From Rebecca billardiae RCC1528 (taxonomy: Eukaryota; Haptophyta), in contig OZ251225.1 in NCBI GenBank assembly GCA_965240325.2, positions 310,001 through 374,000 of the forward strand: DNA of 64,000 nt, in the 5' to 3' direction. The position numbers were made by a program, and so were the translations under genes. The notes under the pieces are model-generated. The model did not search any database, was not told the origin of the DNA, and worked only from the letters and a program-made list of their open reading frames with translations. Below are positions 1-10,361 of the stretch, piece by piece (the first letter of the stretch is position 1; the number at the start of each line of letters is the position of its first letter).

Positions 1-1834
1 GGCGGCGCCGGAGGCGGCGCGTGCCCGGCCGCGCCGGAGCTCGGCGCGTCCGGCTTCCGGCGCTTGCTGGCGCCCTGGCCGCTCGGCGGCGCGGGCAGCA
101 GCGACGAGGGCGCGCACAGGTGGTCAGCGCGCACGCCGCGCGCCTTGGCCATGCCCGTGATCGCGCTCTGCAGCCGGCTGGACGCAAAGTTGGCGAAGCG
201 CGCGTCGAAGGGCAGCATCGCGTCGATGCGCTGCTGCGAGACGGTCACGTCGAACTTGTCGAGCACGGGCAGCAGCTGCGCGTCCGTGTGCTCGTGCGAC
301 CAGCCAAACTTGTCCGCGCAGAAGGCGCGCAGGCCGGCGAGGTCGGGCCGCGCCCAGCGCAGCTCGGGCGGCGCGCCGCCGTCCGGCGCGGTGGGCACGT
401 CGACGTGGGGCTGCGCGTACGCGGCGCGCACGCGCTCGCTCGGGAAGTCGTCGGGGAAGATCCAGTTCCGCCGGAGCTTGCGGTGCTTGTGCTTGAACGC
501 CGCGAGCCGCGCCGCGTGCTCGTCCTCGCGCGCGCCCTCGGGCGGCGCCTGCTCGTCCGTGAGCGCCTCTGCCCACGCGCGGAAGCGGCCGAGGTCGAGC
601 GGCGCGCCCGGCAGCGGGCGGAAGGCGCTGGTGACCTCGGCGGCGTTGACGATGCCCACGCCCTTCACGCCCTCGGTGTAGTCCGAGCCGAGCAGCAGCG
701 CCAGGTCGATCAGGTCCGCCCTGCCCAGCCCCAGCTCCGCGCCCACGTCCCGCGCCTCGAGCAGCTCCACGTGCCGCCGCTGGTCGAAGAGGTTGCGGTA
801 CACGCGCGTGCCGCCGAACAGGAGGACGTCCGAGTCGTCGGTGGCGACGCCGTCGACGAGGCCCGCCATCTCGAGCGCGGCGCACTGCGCCTCCGCCTCC
901 ATCGGCGCGACCACCGCCGGCACGCCGAACAGCCGCAGCAGCTCGTGGCACTCGTCGAGCAGCTCGGGCGTCACGCTGTCCGCGTCACGCGCCGCGCGCC
1001 GCTGCGCCTCCTTGAGCCGGTCGAGGTCGCGCTGCGCGGACAGCTCGCGCGCGCGCTGGGCGGCCGCGGCGGCCGCGGCGGCGGAGGAGGGGTCGGGCGT
1101 CTGAGCCGCCGTGCCGTCGGCGCCTGGTGCCACGCCGGGCGCAGGCGCCCCGACCGAGCCCGCGGGGAACCACGCGACCGCGCCCGGCGCGAGCCGAGAC
1201 GCGGCCGCGCCGGCCGCGGCCGCGGGCGGCGCTCGGGGCGCGGCCGCGGGGGCCGCCGCGCCCTGAGCCGCCCGCGCCGCGCCGCTGATCGGAGGTGGCA
1301 GCGCGGACGGGCCCGCCGCTGCCGCCGCTGCTGCCCCGCCGTCTCCGGTCAGCACAGCCCCAGCCGCCCCAGCCCCAGCAGCAGCCCCAGCAGCAGCAGC
1401 AGCCTGCGCACACGCCGCCAGCGGAGCCGCCGGCCGCGCTGCCTGCCGGGGCGCCGCCGGTGGTGGTGTGCTAGCACTCGGCGCGGCAGCTGCTGCCGGC
1501 GTGGGCAGCCGCGCCGCGGACGAGCTGGGTGGCGCGCTGGCCTGCGCCACGCAAGGCGTGGGCGAGGCGCGTGGCGCAGCAGAGGCGGGGGCAGCGTGCT
1601 TCGCATGGGCTCCGGCCGCGCCGCGCGCGCTCGGGCCGCGGGCTGCTGCGGCGTCCACCGCGCCCGCGGCGGCACCATCCGCGACCGCCAGCTGTGAGCC
1701 CGCGCGGCCGCCAGCGTGCGGCCGCGCGAGGGGCTGCTCGCGGTCTGCGTGGGCGGGGCCTCGCTCGAGCCCGCGCGGCGGCCCATCCCCCGCCTCCGCC
1801 CACACCTCCTCCTCCTCCTCCTCCTCCTCCTCCT

Positions 1835-1885
<51 letters not shown>

Positions 1886-4214
1886 GGTGTGTCGGCGGCC
1901 CGTCCTGCGAGGGCGGGGAGCTGGGTGGGCTGGGCAGCGCCTCCTGCCCGAGCTCGGAGCGGCGCATCGCAGCGAGCCACTCCGGCTGGCGCGAGGCGGC
2001 GACGGCCGTGGCGGTGGTGCCGGCCATCGCGCCGTCGCCCATGAAGCCCGCGCCGCTGGGGCCCTCGGGTGCGCGCATGCGTGCGCGCGCGTTTGCCGCT
2101 GCGCGCTCGACCAGCTCTGCAGCCGTGGCGGCGGCCGGTGCCGGCGGGGGCTCGCGCGAGTCGAGCCCGTTCGTCGCCGCACGCTGCTGTGCCTCCGCGA
2201 GCTCGTCGTCCTCCCTCGCGCGCTTGGAGGTGACGCTGAACAGCCTCTGCTTCTGCCGGAACCACCTGTCCGCCGAGGTGGAGCGCGTGAAAGCCACGCC
2301 GGACGGAGGCGCGGCGCCCGCGCGCCCGCCGCCTGGCTGCTGAGCCGAGGCGGCGTGCGCGGGCCGCGGCGCGAGCGGTGGCAGCGGGTCGCCGCGCCCC
2401 TCTTCGTCTGAGGCTCCGGAGGAGGCCATCTCGCGCGCAAACTCGTCGTCGGACGTGCCCCCGGCCCCGTCCGCGTCGCTGTCCAGGTCGATGGCCACCT
2501 CCACGCCCGCGCTCGGCACGCACGCGCCGCGGAGCTCGGCGGCGGCGCGCCCGGCCGCTGCCGCGCGCGGCTGCATGGAGAGAGACATGGCCTGGGCGAG
2601 CTCGAGGTCGGCGGCCTCGGCCTCCTCCGCCGTCTCGTGCTCCGCGCCCGTCGAGTCGACGTACACGGCGTCGCTCGCCCCCGCCTGCCCAGCCGGCAGC
2701 TTGCCCCGCGCCCGGACGCTCCGCGGCGCCGAGAGCGCGCACGAGCGCGCGCACGGGTTCTGCCACTGCAGCCGGCCGCGCGCGGCCGTGGCCGCCTCGC
2801 TTGCGCCGCGCGCGCGCGGCACGAACTCATCTGAGTCACTGTCGGACTGCGCCGCGGCGCTGGGGCGCGCATCGAGCTCATCCGCGGGGTCGGCATCGGC
2901 ATCGACGAAGAAGCCGCCGCCGGCGTCACCGCCCGCGCCTCCGCTCCCGCCGCCGCCGCCGCCGCCACCGTGCCCGTGGCTCGCAGCGCCGAGCGCGCGA
3001 CAGCCGCCGCCGCCACCGCCGCCGCCGACGCCGCCGCCGCTGCCGCCGCCGCCCCTGCCGCCGCCGCCGCCGCCGCCGCTGCCGCCGCCGCCGCCGCCGG
3101 CGCGGTAGTGCACGTAGTCCACGCCTGGCTCGGAGGCGACGCGCCGGCTTGCGAGCCCGTCGGCCCCCGCGGCGCCCTCCCCGCCCAGCCTGCCGCGCAC
3201 CTTCTCGATCCTCCCCGCGATCCTCGAGATGTGCACGTAGTTCTGCAGCTGCCGGCTGGAGAAGTCGGAGATCGAGTGCGCCTCCGCCAGCAGCTCCTCG
3301 CGCCGCCTCGCGCGCTCCGAGTACTTGATCTCGTGGAGCACCTCGTACTGCAGGTCGGCGGGGAGCGACTTGATCACCGCGCCGTCGACGGGCGCGTTGC
3401 GCGGCAGCACGATCTTCCCCGCCGCGCTCGTCGCGCTCGCCACGGGCGCGGTGCGGATCACCTTGCCCTTGCCGCCGTGCGACTCGTGCCGCTTGCGCCG
3501 CGCCGCCTCGATGATGTCCTCGAGCGTGACCATCTCCGAGGGCTCGGCGAGCGGGCCGTCGCTGTCGTCGCTGTCGCTCGAGCCATCGGCGCCACGCGCG
3601 TACGCACGCAGCGCCCCGCTGCCGCCCGCGCCGCCCCCCGAGCCGCCCGCGCCGCTCGCGCGCGCCGCGGCCGCTCGCGCAGTGGCCGGGCGCTCCAGCC
3701 CGGCGTCCAGCGCGTCCTCGTCGTCCTCGCTGGCGGCGTGCTCGTCGTCCTCGTCGTACGCGAAGCCGTAGCCCCCGTCCCCGCCCCCACGTGACGCCGC
3801 GCCGCCGCTCTGCGCGCGGATCGGCCCGGGAGCGGCGGCGCGGCTCGGGCCTGCCGCCACGAGCGCGTGCTGCATCTGCGCGAGCAGCAGCTTCTCCGCG
3901 GTCTTCTTGAGGGTCTTCTCGTGCCGCTCGCGCGCGGCGCGGCGGCGCGCGACCGTGCGGATCTTGAGCTCGGGCGTGCCGCCGTCGAACACGAGGACCG
4001 GCCGGACGTGCAGGAAGATCAGCTTGCACAGCCGGCGGAAGAGGCCGAGCAGCGGCGCGCTGCGGATCATCTCGCCGCGCTCGTCGCGCATGGCCTTGAT
4101 GAACTGGATGAGCCAGATGGACGCGTCGGCGGCGAGCCGCTTGCGCGCGAGCGTCTCCACGGACACGCGCCGCGTGCACGGCGCGAGCAGGTCCCACAGC
4201 CCGTGCACTCCCAT
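1..4214 (-). CDS. ERCC5: XPG/ERCC5-type structure-specific 5' nuclease (3' end off the left edge)
   Basis: This is the Rad2/XPG endonuclease that cuts 3' of the lesion in nucleotide-excision repair. One uninterrupted minus-strand frame starts at the ATG at 4212-4214 (MGVHGLWDLL) and stays open to base 1, about 1,404 codons. The N-terminal nuclease region shows the metal-binding aspartates in AADASIWLIQF and LVFDGGTPELK. A spacer of roughly 900 residues follows, with acidic patches and Gly-, Ala- and Glu-rich runs. The I-region has VAPMEAEAQCAALE, TDDSDVLLFG and the helix-two-turn-helix motif LLLGSDYTEGVKGVG (near 665-720). The spacer-start segment (SLPADLQYEVLHEIKYSERA) also matches XPG rather than FEN1 or EXO1. 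The protein is longer than human XPG (about 1,186 residues) because of low-complexity spacer, and no intron is seen. The basic tail SKRRKPDAP near base 30 suggests the stop lies just outside. Confidence 0.93.
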
Positions 4215-4331
4215 CTCGCGGACGCCGAGGGCGCAACGCGGGCGTGAGGCCCGGTCCTCGCGCCCTTGGCGCTGGATGCTTCGGAACGTTGGGCGTTCTG
4301 GAAGCCTGGTCGGCCGTACCAGGTACGTACG
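4215..4331. promoter_or_regulatory. Shared bidirectional promoter, XPG / FANCE-like
   Basis: Only 117 bp separate the start codons of the two divergent genes, so both transcripts must start within or beside this stretch. No TATA box or named element is obvious. The call is inference from gene arrangement. Confidence 0.5.
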
Positions 4332-5342
4332 ATGGCGGCCGCCGTGTCGTGCTTCGCGGTGTTGGGCCACGATCGGCCCAACCCGTGGGCCTTGCCCGAA
4401 GAGGCCCCCGAGCCCGTGGCCGACGGAGGCCTGGATGCCATCGCCCAGGTCTCGAAGGAGGCGTCGGATCCAGAGCCCAGCCAAGCTCATGCTGACGCCA
4501 CGCCCGTCGAGCACAGCCTGGGCGCGGCCGGCGCGGCTCATGATGGCTCATTCGAGCGAGAGTGCTCAGAAGTGAGCGCCCAGCTGGCTGCGGACGTCTC
4601 GGCCGTTCAGGGTCGCGCTGAGATGGAGCATGCTCTCGAGCGCCTGTGCGAGTGGCGCGACAGCGGCCGATTGGAGGCGGCGGTGCAGCACGTGTCCTTC
4701 GACGCTCTCTCGGACGACGGCCTCCAACGCGTCATGGCAACGGTCGCGACGGCCGAGCTGAGCTACGCGAGCTGCCTCGCGCTGATGCGCTCGGCGATGC
4801 TCGGGCGCGTGCTCGCACTGGAGCAGCCCGCGTCGCGCTCGCTCTTCGCCATGCTGCAGGCCACGGTCGAGCGCCACCCAAAGGTGGTGGTGGACGGACT
4901 GCTGGCGCCTGTCTTTGCGCAGGAGGCGATTGGGCCCGCGCAGGCGGAGGTGGTCAGCCGGCTGCTCAGGGACGTGCTGCCCGTGCCCTTCGCGCTGCAC
5001 TTCCTCGACGTGGTGCTCTCGCCGACGGCGCCTGGCGGGCGCTGGGGCGACCTGCAAGTCGGCATCCTGCAGACAGCGCTGGCGCGCAAGCTCCCCCTCA
5101 CGGCGGCCATTGTGCTCGCCCTGCTGGAGCACGCTCGCGCATCGAGCGGACGGCTGAAGGGCTCGCTCAAATTCGCGAAGATGGTGCTCGTCCTGGTCCA
5201 GAAGTACGGCGCCGAGATCGCGCCGCACGCGCAGCTGGTCGTGCAGATCGCACAGGCGTCCGAGACCTTCATGAAGGCGCCCCTCACGAAGGCGGCCAAC
5301 GCCGCCGCCAGGCAGCACGGGAGTCAGCAGGGCACCGCATGA
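4332..5342 (+). CDS. FANCE-like helical-repeat protein (Fanconi anaemia core complex subunit E, tentative)
   Basis: This single-exon protein of 336 residues starts at the ATG at 4332 (MAAAVSCFAVLG). The first 90 residues look disordered; the rest is an all-helical repeat. The order and spacing of segments resemble the C-terminal FANCE domain: PKVVVDGLLAPVFAQE, IGPAQAEVVSRLLRDVLP, then LKFAKMVLVLVQKYGAEI and a closing ETFMKAPL helix. In animals and plants FANCE links the Fanconi ubiquitin-ligase core complex to FANCD2 in interstrand-crosslink repair. Its neighbour XPG is also a repair nuclease, which fits. The match is by recognition of weakly conserved helices, so another ARM/HEAT-like protein is possible. 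An upstream in-frame TTG at 4266 extends the frame but is not a likely start. Confidence 0.5.
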   Translation: MAAAVSCFAVLGHDRPNPWALPEEAPEPVADGGLDAIAQVSKEASDPEPSQAHADATPVEHSLGAAGAAHDGSFERECSEVSAQLAADVSAVQGRAEMEHALERLCEWRDSGRLEAAVQHVSFDALSDDGLQRVMATVATAELSYASCLALMRSAMLGRVLALEQPASRSLFAMLQATVERHPKVVVDGLLAPVFAQEAIGPAQAEVVSRLLRDVLPVPFALHFLDVVLSPTAPGGRWGDLQVGILQTALARKLPLTAAIVLALLEHARASSGRLKGSLKFAKMVLVLVQKYGAEIAPHAQLVVQIAQASETFMKAPLTKAANAAARQHGSQQGTA

Positions 5343-6809
5343 CGATTGCCGTTCGATTCTACTTGTCAGTGCGTCGTGGATCCGCGCCATATCAATGACC
5401 ACGACGCTCCGTAGTTATGTAGCATATAGCTACTGTTACGACTACTGATGAATATAACCGTGAACTGTAGAGCTAGTGTAGTTAGTAGCTGACGTTACAC
5501 GCGGCTATAATAATAATTTCGGTCCGCCGCGAAATACTGTGAATACAACTTGTAACATCAAGACCACTGAGTCTGAGTAGTGCTGTGACTTAGGAGTGAA
5601 GCCCTAGCTAGACACGGACGACATCGTCACTAATCGCAGTAGGCGCAATAATAAGAATAAGTTAAATATAAGTCGTAGTCAGCAGCCTGGGCGTTGCGCC
5701 AGTTGGCAGTTGGACAACACGGTTGACGGTTCTTCTCAAATCTCGCTTTTCAAAATGAAATGTTCCGCCACGCTCTACTCCCATGTAATAACCTAAGTTC
5801 TCTTATGTAATAATTTACCCACCAAACGTGCATGATTTCTGCAGCTTATTGCCTTATTGGGGGTCCTTCGCGTTTGTCCAGCAGTCTGCAGAGTCCAGCT
5901 GGCGCAACGCTCCGGCAGATATCCCACGGCTAGCTAGTCTCGGTTTCGTCTTATACTCTTATAGCCGTTCGGTAGCCCGAGCGCAGCCCGCGGAGTCTCA
6001 GTTTCTTAGTTAGGTCCGCGCCCGCCTCGCAGCGGGCAGCAGCGCGCGGGGGGCGCAGCGCGGGTCACGGCAGACTTTGCGGCAGAGCCCCCCGCTGAGT
6101 CTTTAGGCCCGGCCGGCGAGGCCGAAGAAAACAGTTGGGCACCTTTGGAGCAAATGTGGCATTACAAGTATCTTGCAGGATGCCGGCGCACTGCCAGTGG
6201 TCAGAAGGGCGCTGATGACGTGACTTGGAGTCCAGGCAAGGCGCGCGCCGCACCGCGCGCCGCCGGAGCGGCTGCCGGCCGACCGCCGCGGCCGCCGGCT
6301 GAGGACGTACGCGTAGTCTCGCTTTCTTAGTGGGACTGTGCGTATAGCGAACCAGCCAATCGCTAGTCTCAGTTTCTAGGCCAGATCCGCAGATAGTAAG
6401 CCCCAGCTTCTTGACGTGACAGCTCCTTATATTGCCCGCGATTGCCTGTACATCATCGGCCCGAGTCAGTGAGCAGTAGTACTAGTAGTAGTCAGCTAGT
6501 GCCTAGTGACTGCTAAGTGACTGACTACTACGCGGGCGGCTGAAGTCTGAACTCTGAAGACGGTGATACGACTTGTCAATCACTCAATCTGAGTACGTTT
6601 GGGAACACACTGAGTGACTTCCGGGTGTCAGTGGCTAGTACTACTAGTACAGTAGTACTGATTACGTACGGACGTCGGCGGCCGCGGCTGCTGCCGTGCC
6701 AGCCACGTAATGTACCTCGGCCTCGCCTCCCGCGGCGGAGGGGTCTCCATGTAGTGTACCACAGTATGCCTTTTTGGGTTTTTTTATATTGAATCCGATC
6801 CGCCCTGAG
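5343..6809. other. Intergenic spacer, no gene seen
   Basis: This AT-balanced spacer has stops in all frames and only short TAGTAG/TACTAG-type runs (for example around 6475-6500 and 6635-6660). No coding or RNA gene was recognised. Confidence 0.6.
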
Positions 6810-6819
6810 ATGCAGTCAT

Positions 6820-7828
6820 GGGTAGATCGACCAAACCGAGCTCAGAACCGGAGTGTACCGAGCTAAGCGGATGTACCATGGTACACTTTGGTACCTAATT
6901 GGTACACTATTGGTACACTATTGGTACATGTAAAGATGTACCAAGTGTACCAATAGTGTACCAATAGTGTACCAATAGTGTACGTCAATAGTGTACCAAT
7001 AGTGTACCAAAGTGTACCAACGCATCCTGACAATGTACCAAATGTCATTGGGTGTACCATGTACACTTTGGTACATAAATGGTACACTTTGGTACATTTC
7101 ATGAGTGTACCAACGTGTACCAACCATGTACCAGTTTGCACACAAAAGTGTACCAAGTGTACCAACTCCTCCCTGAATGTACCAACTGCTCCCCAAAGTG
7201 TACCAACTTGTCCCAGGGTGTACCAAAAAATGTACCAACTCGTCCTGAAAATGTACCAAGTGTACCAAATTTCCGCGGAATGTACCAACTTGGTCCAGGG
7301 TGTACCAACAGTGTACCAACTCGTCCTAGGTTAGGGTTAGGGTTAGACCCCCCGATGTACCAGGGATTCTGGGTGTACCAGGTACACCCAGGAAATAAGT
7401 GTACCAGCTCTGAATCGCCGACGATGGTACACTATTGGTACATTCATGAAAAGTTGGTACATTGATGGTACATTGGGGGACGGTTGGTACACATGGTATG
7501 GTACATTTGGTACATCGTTGGGACACATTGGTACATTCTTCGGACGAGTTGGTACATTTGGGAGGAGTTGGTACATCAGGTAATGTACCAACATGTGCAT
7601 GTGGATGTACCAAAATGTACCATGGTACACCCAAGGACATTTGGTACATTGTCAGGATGCGTTGGTACACTTTGGTACACTATTGGTACACTATTGGTAC
7701 ACTTGGTACATCTTTACATGTACCAATAGTGTACCAATAGTGTACCAATTGTGTACCAAAGTGTACCATGGTACATCCGCTTAGCTCGGTACACTCCTCA
7801 TTCTGAGCTCGGTTTGGTGACACCTCCC
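6820..7828. mobile_element. Foldback/MITE-like element built of GTACCA motifs, flanked by a 10-bp direct repeat
   Basis: The 1,009-bp element has long terminal inverted repeats. The left end (6830-6847, ACCAAACCGAGCTCAGAA) is exactly inverted at 7801-7818, and similarity continues inward for about 250 bp through GTACCGAGCTAAGCGGATG. Both outer ends begin GGG. The 10-mer ATGCAGTCAT lies directly outside each end (6810-6819 and 7829-7838) as a candidate target-site duplication. The interior is a degenerate array of TGTACCA and its complement at 10-30 bp intervals. No transposase frame exists; the Tyr/Val/Pro-rich frames here only reflect the motif. The duplication length would fit Mutator-like elements, but the family is not established. 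Confidence 0.85.
7329..7346 (+). repeat. Interstitial telomere-like repeat (TTAGGG)
   Basis: Two full and one partial TTAGGG units (GGTTAGGGTTAGGGTTAG) lie in the central region of the GTACCA foldback element. TTAGGG is a common eukaryotic telomere unit. Confidence 0.6.
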
Positions 7829-7945
7829 ATGCAGTCATCGCCTGCTCGCGTCATCTTTATTCCTCCTCTGGCAGATGACGATGGCCGCGTGAAGCTGCGA
7901 CCCGACGACGGCCTGCCCGCCAGGGCGCCCCCGCTGTTGACCGCG

Positions 7946-8938
7946 ATGTCTGCGCACTCTCCAGCGTGCTTGGCGCAGGCCGTGACGGCCGTACTGCTGT
8001 GTGCAGTCATCGGCTGGGCTACCATCTTCGGCGAGGACGCGCTCCGCGCCGAGCCGCCGCCACTCAGGGTCGTGGTCATCAGCCAGCGTACTGGCAACGG
8101 CTCCATTCTGGAGGCGCTCTCGCACGCACACGTCACGGACGTCGTGCTGCTGAGCGCGGTGGACGGGGAATACCCGGATGAGCTCGTCGAGTGGATCGGC
8201 AATCGCACCTTCTCCCACCTCCTCTGCGAGGACTGGCGGCGCGCGGCGCAGCGCAAGGTGGCCACGTGGGCGACCCGCATGCGCGCACTGGACATGATCA
8301 GCCACATGAGCGGCCCCGTGCTGCTGCTCGAGGAGGACGCGGTACTCCGCCCGGATCCACTCGCCTTCTCCGTGCGCGCAGGCGACGTCGTGCGCAGCAT
8401 GACCAGCAGGCGCTTTGACGGCTGGGACCTGGTGTTCCTTGGCAGCTGCCTCGAGTCGCTCAGGCTCGTGCAGGAGTGCCACCGGGTTGGTGGCTACGCG
8501 GGCGACACGGACGCGGGGCTCTGGATCGCCCGGGCGCACTCGCCGGCGTGCTCGCACGCGCGCCTCTTCAGCCCAGCCGGCGCGCGCAAGGCTCGGGCGT
8601 ACCTCAGGCACTGGGGGGCCAAGTACCACGAGCGCACGCTCGGGCTGGTCGATGCGCAGCCGCGCTCGTGCACGCCGAATGCGCTGCTCCAGTACCGCCG
8701 GCTAAAATCGGGGCGCGAGGCCTGGCGCGCGCTGCACATCGGTAGCGACCAGCGCCTGCGACAGGCCATCTGGCGGGGCGACGTGGCTGGCTGGGAGGTC
8801 TTCCCCCAGATCGTGTCCGGGCGCACCAAAAACGAGCACCAGCTTGAGGGCGGCGGGCTCGTGCCTGACGTGTGCTTTGAGACGTTGCGATCCAAAGTGC
8901 TCGGCTACATCGCGCACTTCAAACGACGGGCTCGATGA
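7946..8938 (+). CDS. Type II membrane glycosyltransferase, GT25-like
   Basis: This putative Golgi/ER lumenal glycosyltransferase has 330 residues from the ATG at 7946. The start is chosen because it gives a short N-terminus (MSAHSPACLA) and then a single hydrophobic anchor (VTAVLLCAVIGWATIFG), the usual type II layout. The catalytic part resembles family GT25: an N-terminal segment LRVVVISQRTGN, the acidic motif PVLLLEEDAVLRPD in the expected mid-domain place, then DLVFLGSC and a C-terminal Cys/His-containing region. GT25 enzymes include collagen beta-galactosyltransferases and bacterial LPS transferases; the acceptor here is unknown. An upstream in-frame ATG at 7829 lies inside the direct repeat flanking the foldback element and would add 39 residues. 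Confidence 0.6.
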   Translation: MSAHSPACLAQAVTAVLLCAVIGWATIFGEDALRAEPPPLRVVVISQRTGNGSILEALSHAHVTDVVLLSAVDGEYPDELVEWIGNRTFSHLLCEDWRRAAQRKVATWATRMRALDMISHMSGPVLLLEEDAVLRPDPLAFSVRAGDVVRSMTSRRFDGWDLVFLGSCLESLRLVQECHRVGGYAGDTDAGLWIARAHSPACSHARLFSPAGARKARAYLRHWGAKYHERTLGLVDAQPRSCTPNALLQYRRLKSGREAWRALHIGSDQRLRQAIWRGDVAGWEVFPQIVSGRTKNEHQLEGGGLVPDVCFETLRSKVLGYIAHFKRRAR

Positions 8939-9333
8939 TCGGGCAGGCCGAGACGCGTGATGGCGGACGGCTCGGCGAGGACCTGTCGTGTACTCTGATC
9001 GCGGCGGCAGCCCGGCTGGGTCGGCAACACACTTCCGCGCACTCCGCCGATGCGGATCGGGTGCTGCGCGGACGCGGTGCCCTGACCGACTGACGGACTA
9101 AGCTACAATGGTGCAGCCTATGACAGTCGTCACTCGTCTATCGACCGTCTGCGGTCCGATGAGTGAGATGACGGAGGATGCGCGCTGCTGCTGATAATTC
9201 AGATAGTACGGCTCATCATCGTCATATATATATATTGAATAATAAATATATTGAATAATAATAATACACCGCCATCCGCGCGTAAAAAATCAATATATAA
9301 TTACGATACATATATTTATTTATTTATTTATTT
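8939..9333. other. Intergenic, AT-rich, no gene
   Basis: This is 3' flanking DNA with TATATA and TTTA runs from about 9226 onward. Nothing else is recognisable. Confidence 0.55.
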
Positions 9334-9504
9334 AACGACGTGGCATGCAACGGGCAAGCGTCAGGCTCAGAGTGCAGCAGACACATAGAATGCGTCTGCG
9401 CGCCTTCCGACCAGGTCAGGCAGTGCGCCACCCAGCACGGCAGCAGCCCCGTGCCCCCTACGGGAGCGGGGCCGGGATGGAGCACCGCCTCGGCCTGGGG
9501 CACG
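9334..9504 (+). repeat. Dispersed repeat copy A (inverted copy at 52661-52830)
   Basis: About 170 bp beginning TTAACGACGTGGCA and ending GCCTCGGCCTGGGGCAC reappear as the reverse complement at 52661-52830 with roughly 90% identity by eye. Both copies abut an AT microsatellite on the TTAA side. Confidence 0.8.
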
Positions 9505-9505
9505 T

Positions 9506-9506
<1 letters not shown>

Positions 9507-9555
<49 letters not shown>

Positions 9556-9556
9556 G
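9507..9556 (+). repeat. (GA)n microsatellite
   Basis: An almost pure AG dinucleotide run with one C interruption. Confidence 0.9.
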
Positions 9557-9604
9557 TCCAGAGAGGCGGATATAATTATTCATAAATAACCATTATTCAA
9601 TATT

Positions 9605-10083
9605 GTCGGAGGAGTTGAAATGCCCGAAACGACTGAGCTAAATCGGTTCGCGAACGAGCACGGTCCGCGACGCGCAACCTCCGGGTACAGTCGCCCGGGT
9701 CAACAACAAAGACACAAAAAGAGCCTCACAAAGCCACAGCAGCAAGAAGGGCTCACCGCCCACAAAAGACGGAGTCTCTACGAAGCCAGAGAGCAGACGA
9801 GCACGCAGGGTGGAACACCTGGTAGAGACCAGGCGGGGAGAGAAAAAACCTGGACAACAAATCCGTCAGAACACTGGACAGGACTACAGTTTACTATGTT
9901 TTAACGTGCACACTTGGTTAAGGCGTGAATCTACAGCCCCTCGCGGGGTGTCCAACAGGGGACTTACGGACACGGTTATGTACACCCCAGGAGAAGTTGA
10001 AATGCCCGAAACGACTGACGAGCTAAATCGGTTCGCGCGAACCGATTTAGCTCAGTCGTTTCGGGCTCTTCAACTCCTCCGAC
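9605..10083. mobile_element. Small MITE-like element with ~48-bp terminal inverted repeats
   Basis: The left end GTCGGAGGAGTTGAA... (9605-9652) is repeated inverted at the right end (10036-10083), with the shared core CCCGAAACGACTGAG and CTAAATCGGTTCGCG. A third, directly oriented copy (about 9991-10035) abuts the right end, making a near-perfect hairpin centred near 10036. No coding capacity is visible. No clear target-site duplication was found. Confidence 0.7.
9885..9928 (+). repeat. Short dispersed repeat, copy 1
   Basis: The 44-bp unit TACAGTTTACTATG...TGGTTAAGGCGTGA recurs at 15695-15760 and, inverted, at 54026-54091. It contains TGGTTAAGGCG, which fits the RNA polymerase III box A consensus. 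Confidence 0.8.
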
Positions 10084-10085
10084 AA

Positions 10086-10149
<64 letters not shown>

Positions 10150-10158
10150 ATATATAAA
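10084..10158 (+). repeat. (TA)n microsatellite with TG interruption
   Basis: A TA dinucleotide run broken by a short GTGTGTG tract near 10139-10149, directly next to the 9605-10083 element. Confidence 0.9.
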
Positions 10159-10361
10159 GCCATATTCATATATCATAATTATATCAGATTGCTTACTGAT
10201 GAGTGATGGAGCATTCTCATTCTGCACGCGGCCGCCACTCGCCCTCGGCGTGCGGCGCGGAGTGCTGATTACGGTGCCAGGCATTGATGTGGCGCGGCGC
10301 ACTACGCTAGCGCAGTCGTCATCATCACCATGCATCATCGTGACGCATGCCAGCCTAGCAG

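Noticed and set aside
21-1697. A 558-residue Arg/Ala-rich plus-strand frame
   Set aside because: Antisense shadow of the XPG nuclease; the minus frame holds all the conserved motifs.
6863-7784. Frames rich in Tyr/Val/Pro/Cys (for example 7079-7465)
   Set aside because: They merely translate the GTACCA repeat on either strand.
9885-9931. A tRNA gene suggested by TGGTTAAGGCG
   Set aside because: No box B, acceptor stem or anticodon arm can be folded around it; it is part of a dispersed repeat.
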